A stretch of DNA of 9,852 nucleotides, from positions 1 to 9,852 of the forward strand of contig CAYLXP010000173.1 of NCBI GenBank assembly GCA_964387425.1, written 5' to 3'. The translations under genes were made by a program, and so were the position numbers. Every line of letters starts with the position of its first letter. Positions within the stretch are counted from its first letter, which is position 1. The notes under the pieces are model-generated. The model made no database searches, was not told where the DNA came from, and was given only the letters and a program-made list of their open reading frames with translations. This stretch comes from CAYLXP01 sp964387425 (lineage in GTDB: Bacteria; Verrucomicrobiota; Kiritimatiellia; UBA8416). This document shows positions 9,401-9,852 of the stretch, in pieces.

Positions 9401-9528
9401 ATCCGTTCCGATTCGCTTACGGTTGCAGAGGGGGCAGCCATAGGCTTGCGCACCTCAGCGCGAACGCCCCATGTCGTTGCGAGCAGCATGGCTGCTGCCA
9501 AGATCAATCCATTTCTGATACGGCTCAT
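6487..9528 (-). CDS. exported two-module FAD-dependent oxidoreductase with HEAT-like C-terminus (first operon gene)
   Basis: A 1013-residue protein from the Met at 9528. I prefer this start over the in-frame ATG at 9543 because GGAGGA (9536-9541) sits 7 nt before it and overlaps the earlier ATG, which has no ribosome site of its own. Residues 1-24 form a Sec signal (MSRIRNG, hydrophobic core, cleavage near VRA-EV). The first Rossmann module has GGTLRG (56-61), Asp80 after strand 2, CGTQRLW (89-95) and VIIDATERA (182-190). The second has GGGTGG (425-430), Glu448 and LGGVGTLG. Residues from about 777 onward are HEAT-like helical repeats (for example IIALGRTKDKRALPVLTKKA). It is the paralogue of 103-3204: both share RMQRD-type C-terminal FAD segments and the same tail pattern. 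The GGTxxG variant in the first module is, from memory, frequent in PF12831 proteins and need not abolish FAD binding. Some relatives are labelled 'xanthan lyase' in databases, which I would not trust. Substrate unknown. Confidence 0.92.
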   Translation of the reverse strand: MSRIRNGLILAAAMLLATTWGVRAEVRKPMAAPSATVSESERMLPLSYDVDVIVVGGTLRGVAAAEAAAQAGATVFLITDRPYLGADVCGTQRLWIKADAEPTTALGQAIYGESSGAKVTANGYRVVTPMDVKRKLDEALLRSKVAYLYGSYVTEVLHDPNGELAGVVAANRSGRQAIRGKVIIDATERASVARIAGAAFTPYPSGPQKFKRVIVGGKPNPGAKNLGFEYSVRVPKSKKKEAELKSYSVYEYELELPMKDGSWASFVRADQIARDQTYQFGQATYSEKLFQVPPDPVRSRSADDGAWAGAGNIPLSAITPADMNHLYVLGGCAEVSREVATQLLQPLQSLQWGQNVGKQVAEMAVSRSLAPAAELVVAGHGGKATIQADVGDVLTGLRWKPSEGAVRSPARALPVLGRYDTVVVGGGTGGAPAGIGAARAGARTLVIEHLHGLGGVGTLGRIAVYYHGNKAGFTAEVEREITALSDVKFPARKNPYFDIETKMEWLRKEINKAGGEIWYLALGVGSVVQDKRFTGVVVATPDGRGVILANTVIDSTGNSVIPHCAGLETQMIDHEHISVQGTGLPPWHPGENVMNSDWTFAHDDDVMDMWRIHVVAKQKFRGQYDLGQLIDSRVRRRIVGDVMITPMDILNQRVFPDVITVASSDFDNHGFSSHDLFMVYRQQREELRGNIPYRALLPKGYDGILVTGLGISGHGDAMPVLRMQRDIENHSYAAGYASAMAARDRSTVRKIDVKELQRHLVDIGTIPENFIDAEDSYPLGPEVIQVAVERLGRDYSGISQILTQPDVAIPLMREAYAASDQEDVKLRYAHVLGLLYDDTGAGTLMDAVSKEKGWGKGWKFKGCGNYGPTTSPLDNLIIALGRTKDKRALPVLTKKAAQLNDNSELSHFRAVAVAFENIGDSQAAPALARLMKLKKTQGNAFFGIDDVLKRTPPSNMDCTTREVSLRELIVARALYRCGDYEGIGRKTLEAYSNDLRGHYAIHARAVLAENVPK

Positions 9529-9535
9529 TCTATTA

Positions 9536-9541
9536 TCCTCC
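9536..9541 (-). promoter_or_regulatory. ribosome binding site of the first operon gene
   Basis: GGAGGA on the minus strand, a strong Shine-Dalgarno match, 7 nt before the ATG at 9528. It overlaps the alternative in-frame ATG at 9543, which therefore would lack it. It is the strongest ribosome site of the four operon genes and decides the start. Confidence 0.8.
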
Positions 9542-9648
9542 ATTCAATAACACTACCATCACATAAGGCCTGATATTGTCCCGCAAATACTCACATTCCC
9601 TAACGTTCTCGGCATTCGATCCCCAACCTGCATTCGAGAATTCAAGAT
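9542..9648 (-). other. operon leader / probable promoter region, no clear elements
   Basis: The stretch between the first operon gene and the right-hand repeat must hold or carry the operon promoter. I see no convincing -35/-10 pair; a CAATAT at about the centre (minus strand, within 9574-9583) lacks a good partner. An 8-bp direct repeat GCATTCGA occurs at 9612-9619 and 9630-9637, 18 nt apart start to start, which could be operator half-sites or chance. It includes no supported gene; short reading frames here run into the repeat and look spurious. Confidence 0.3.
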
Positions 9649-9675
9649 TCACCACGGAGGCTCAGAGGCACGGAG
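9649..9675 (+). repeat. CACCACGGAGG-type intergenic repeat, right copy
   Basis: Begins TCACCACGGAGGC and ends CACGGAG. It matches the minus-strand repeat at 43-69 at 23 of 27 positions. A further partial unit, TCACGGAGG, lies at 9685-9692 and runs into GTTCGCG (9693-9699). With hairpin copy 2 it forms a composite of the same order as the left end: repeat, 17 nt, GTTCGCG, GGGA hairpin. The two composites are inverted relative to each other and point away from the operon. Confidence 0.7.
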
Positions 9676-9696
9676 TTAAGACCATCACGGAGGTTC

Positions 9697-9736
9697 GCGA
9701 ACAGGTCAGGCCCTGGGAAGGCCCTGACCTGTTCGC
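9697..9736 (+). repeat. long GGGA-capped hairpin repeat, copy 2
   Basis: A 40-nt inverted repeat: arms 9697-9714 and 9719-9736 pair at 17 of 18 positions, the only mismatch being C9711 with C9722, around a GGGA loop (9715-9718). The top of the stem is CCT/AGG, identical to hairpin copies 1 and 3, but the lower 14 bp are unrelated in sequence. No T-run follows on either strand, so it is not a typical intrinsic terminator. It lies about 170 nt upstream of the operon's first start codon, and in the plus direction 33 nt before a possible small reading frame. Confidence 0.8.
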
Positions 9737-9769
9737 TCACGCTTGTACTTGGAGAGAGAGGAGGTAGCC

Positions 9770-9852
9770 ATGGCACTCCGCTCTTACTCCTTTCCCGCTC
9801 CAACAATACCATGGCGGAAATTTGAGCGTGATTCCTTCCCAGGAATCTCCTC
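9770..9852 (+). CDS. possible start of a divergent gene, cut by the window end (weak)
   Basis: An ATG at 9770 is preceded by a purine-rich GGAGAGAGAGGAGGT (9751-9765), 4 nt away, a good ribosome site though closely spaced. The frame stays open for the remaining 27 codons to the window end (MALRSYSFPAPT...). I recognise no family. The frame runs through hairpin copy 3, giving DSFPGI, which argues for a repeat-derived chance frame. If real, it would be divergent from the operon and hairpin copy 2 would lie in its leader. Confidence 0.2.
   Translation, partial: MALRSYSFPAPTIPWRKFERDSFPGIS
9830..9847 (-). repeat. GGGA-capped hairpin repeat, copy 3
   Basis: On the minus strand, a perfect 7-bp stem (GATTCCT/AGGAATC) closed by GGGA. 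It differs from copy 1 only at the second base pair, where G:C in copy 1 is A:T here; both sides changed, so the stem is kept. It is inverted relative to copy 2, 93 nt to its left. Confidence 0.7.

Noticed and set aside
9529..9543. Earlier in-frame start (ATG at 9543) for the first operon gene
   Set aside because: It lacks a ribosome site, overlaps the GGAGGA that serves the ATG at 9528, and would add charged residues before an otherwise standard signal peptide.
9649..9736. CRISPR array or transposon end from the clustered repeats
   Set aside because: Units are imperfect, few and without regular spacers, and there is no transposase gene in the window; an intergenic repeat fits better.
9576..9767. 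A 63-codon plus-strand open frame
   Set aside because: Most of it translates the CACCACGGAGG repeat and hairpin copy 2 (FTTEAQRHG-type peptide), a familiar spurious product of this repeat; no ribosome site is seen before its ATG.

Overview
The window holds one four-gene operon, entirely on the minus strand and read from right to left, with short repeats at both ends. The genes are rich in exported flavoproteins and include an S1-type sulfatase. Together with the 'CACCACGGAGG...' intergenic repeats, this suggests a sulfated-polysaccharide-degrading member of the PVC group (Kiritimatiellota, Verrucomicrobiota, Lentisphaerota or Planctomycetota). That placement is inference from gene style; there is no rRNA or marker gene here.

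Layout in order of transcription: (1) 9528-6487, a 1013-residue exported protein with two successive FAD/NAD Rossmann modules and a helical HEAT-like C-terminus. (2) 6471-4921, a 516-residue Tat-exported single-module FAD-dependent oxidoreductase. (3) 4924-3314, a 536-residue exported sulfatase with a Cys-type formylglycine site and a Lys-rich C-terminal tail, overlapping gene 2 by ATGA. (4) 3204-103, a 1033-residue exported protein with the same two-module plus HEAT-like layout as gene 1, clearly its paralogue. The gaps are 15 nt, -4 nt and 109 nt, and each gene has a Shine-Dalgarno-like sequence. The 109-nt gap contains a stem-loop.

How they may work together: the sulfatase would remove sulfate esters in the periplasm or at the cell surface, and the three flavoproteins would oxidise (or otherwise act on) the same substrate or its fragments. 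No glycoside hydrolase, lyase, transporter or regulator lies in the window, so the substrate cannot be named.

The ends (1-102 and 9529-9852) carry no confident gene. Each holds a composite repeat: a CACCACGGAGG-type tandem unit, then a GTTCGCG motif after 16 or 17 nt, then a perfect or near-perfect hairpin capped by CCT-GGGA-AGG. The two composites point outward, as inverted copies around the operon. A third hairpin with the same cap lies at 9830-9847. The stems differ in sequence and length yet stay complementary, while the GGGA (GNRA-type) loop is constant. This repeat family is the most unusual structure in the window.
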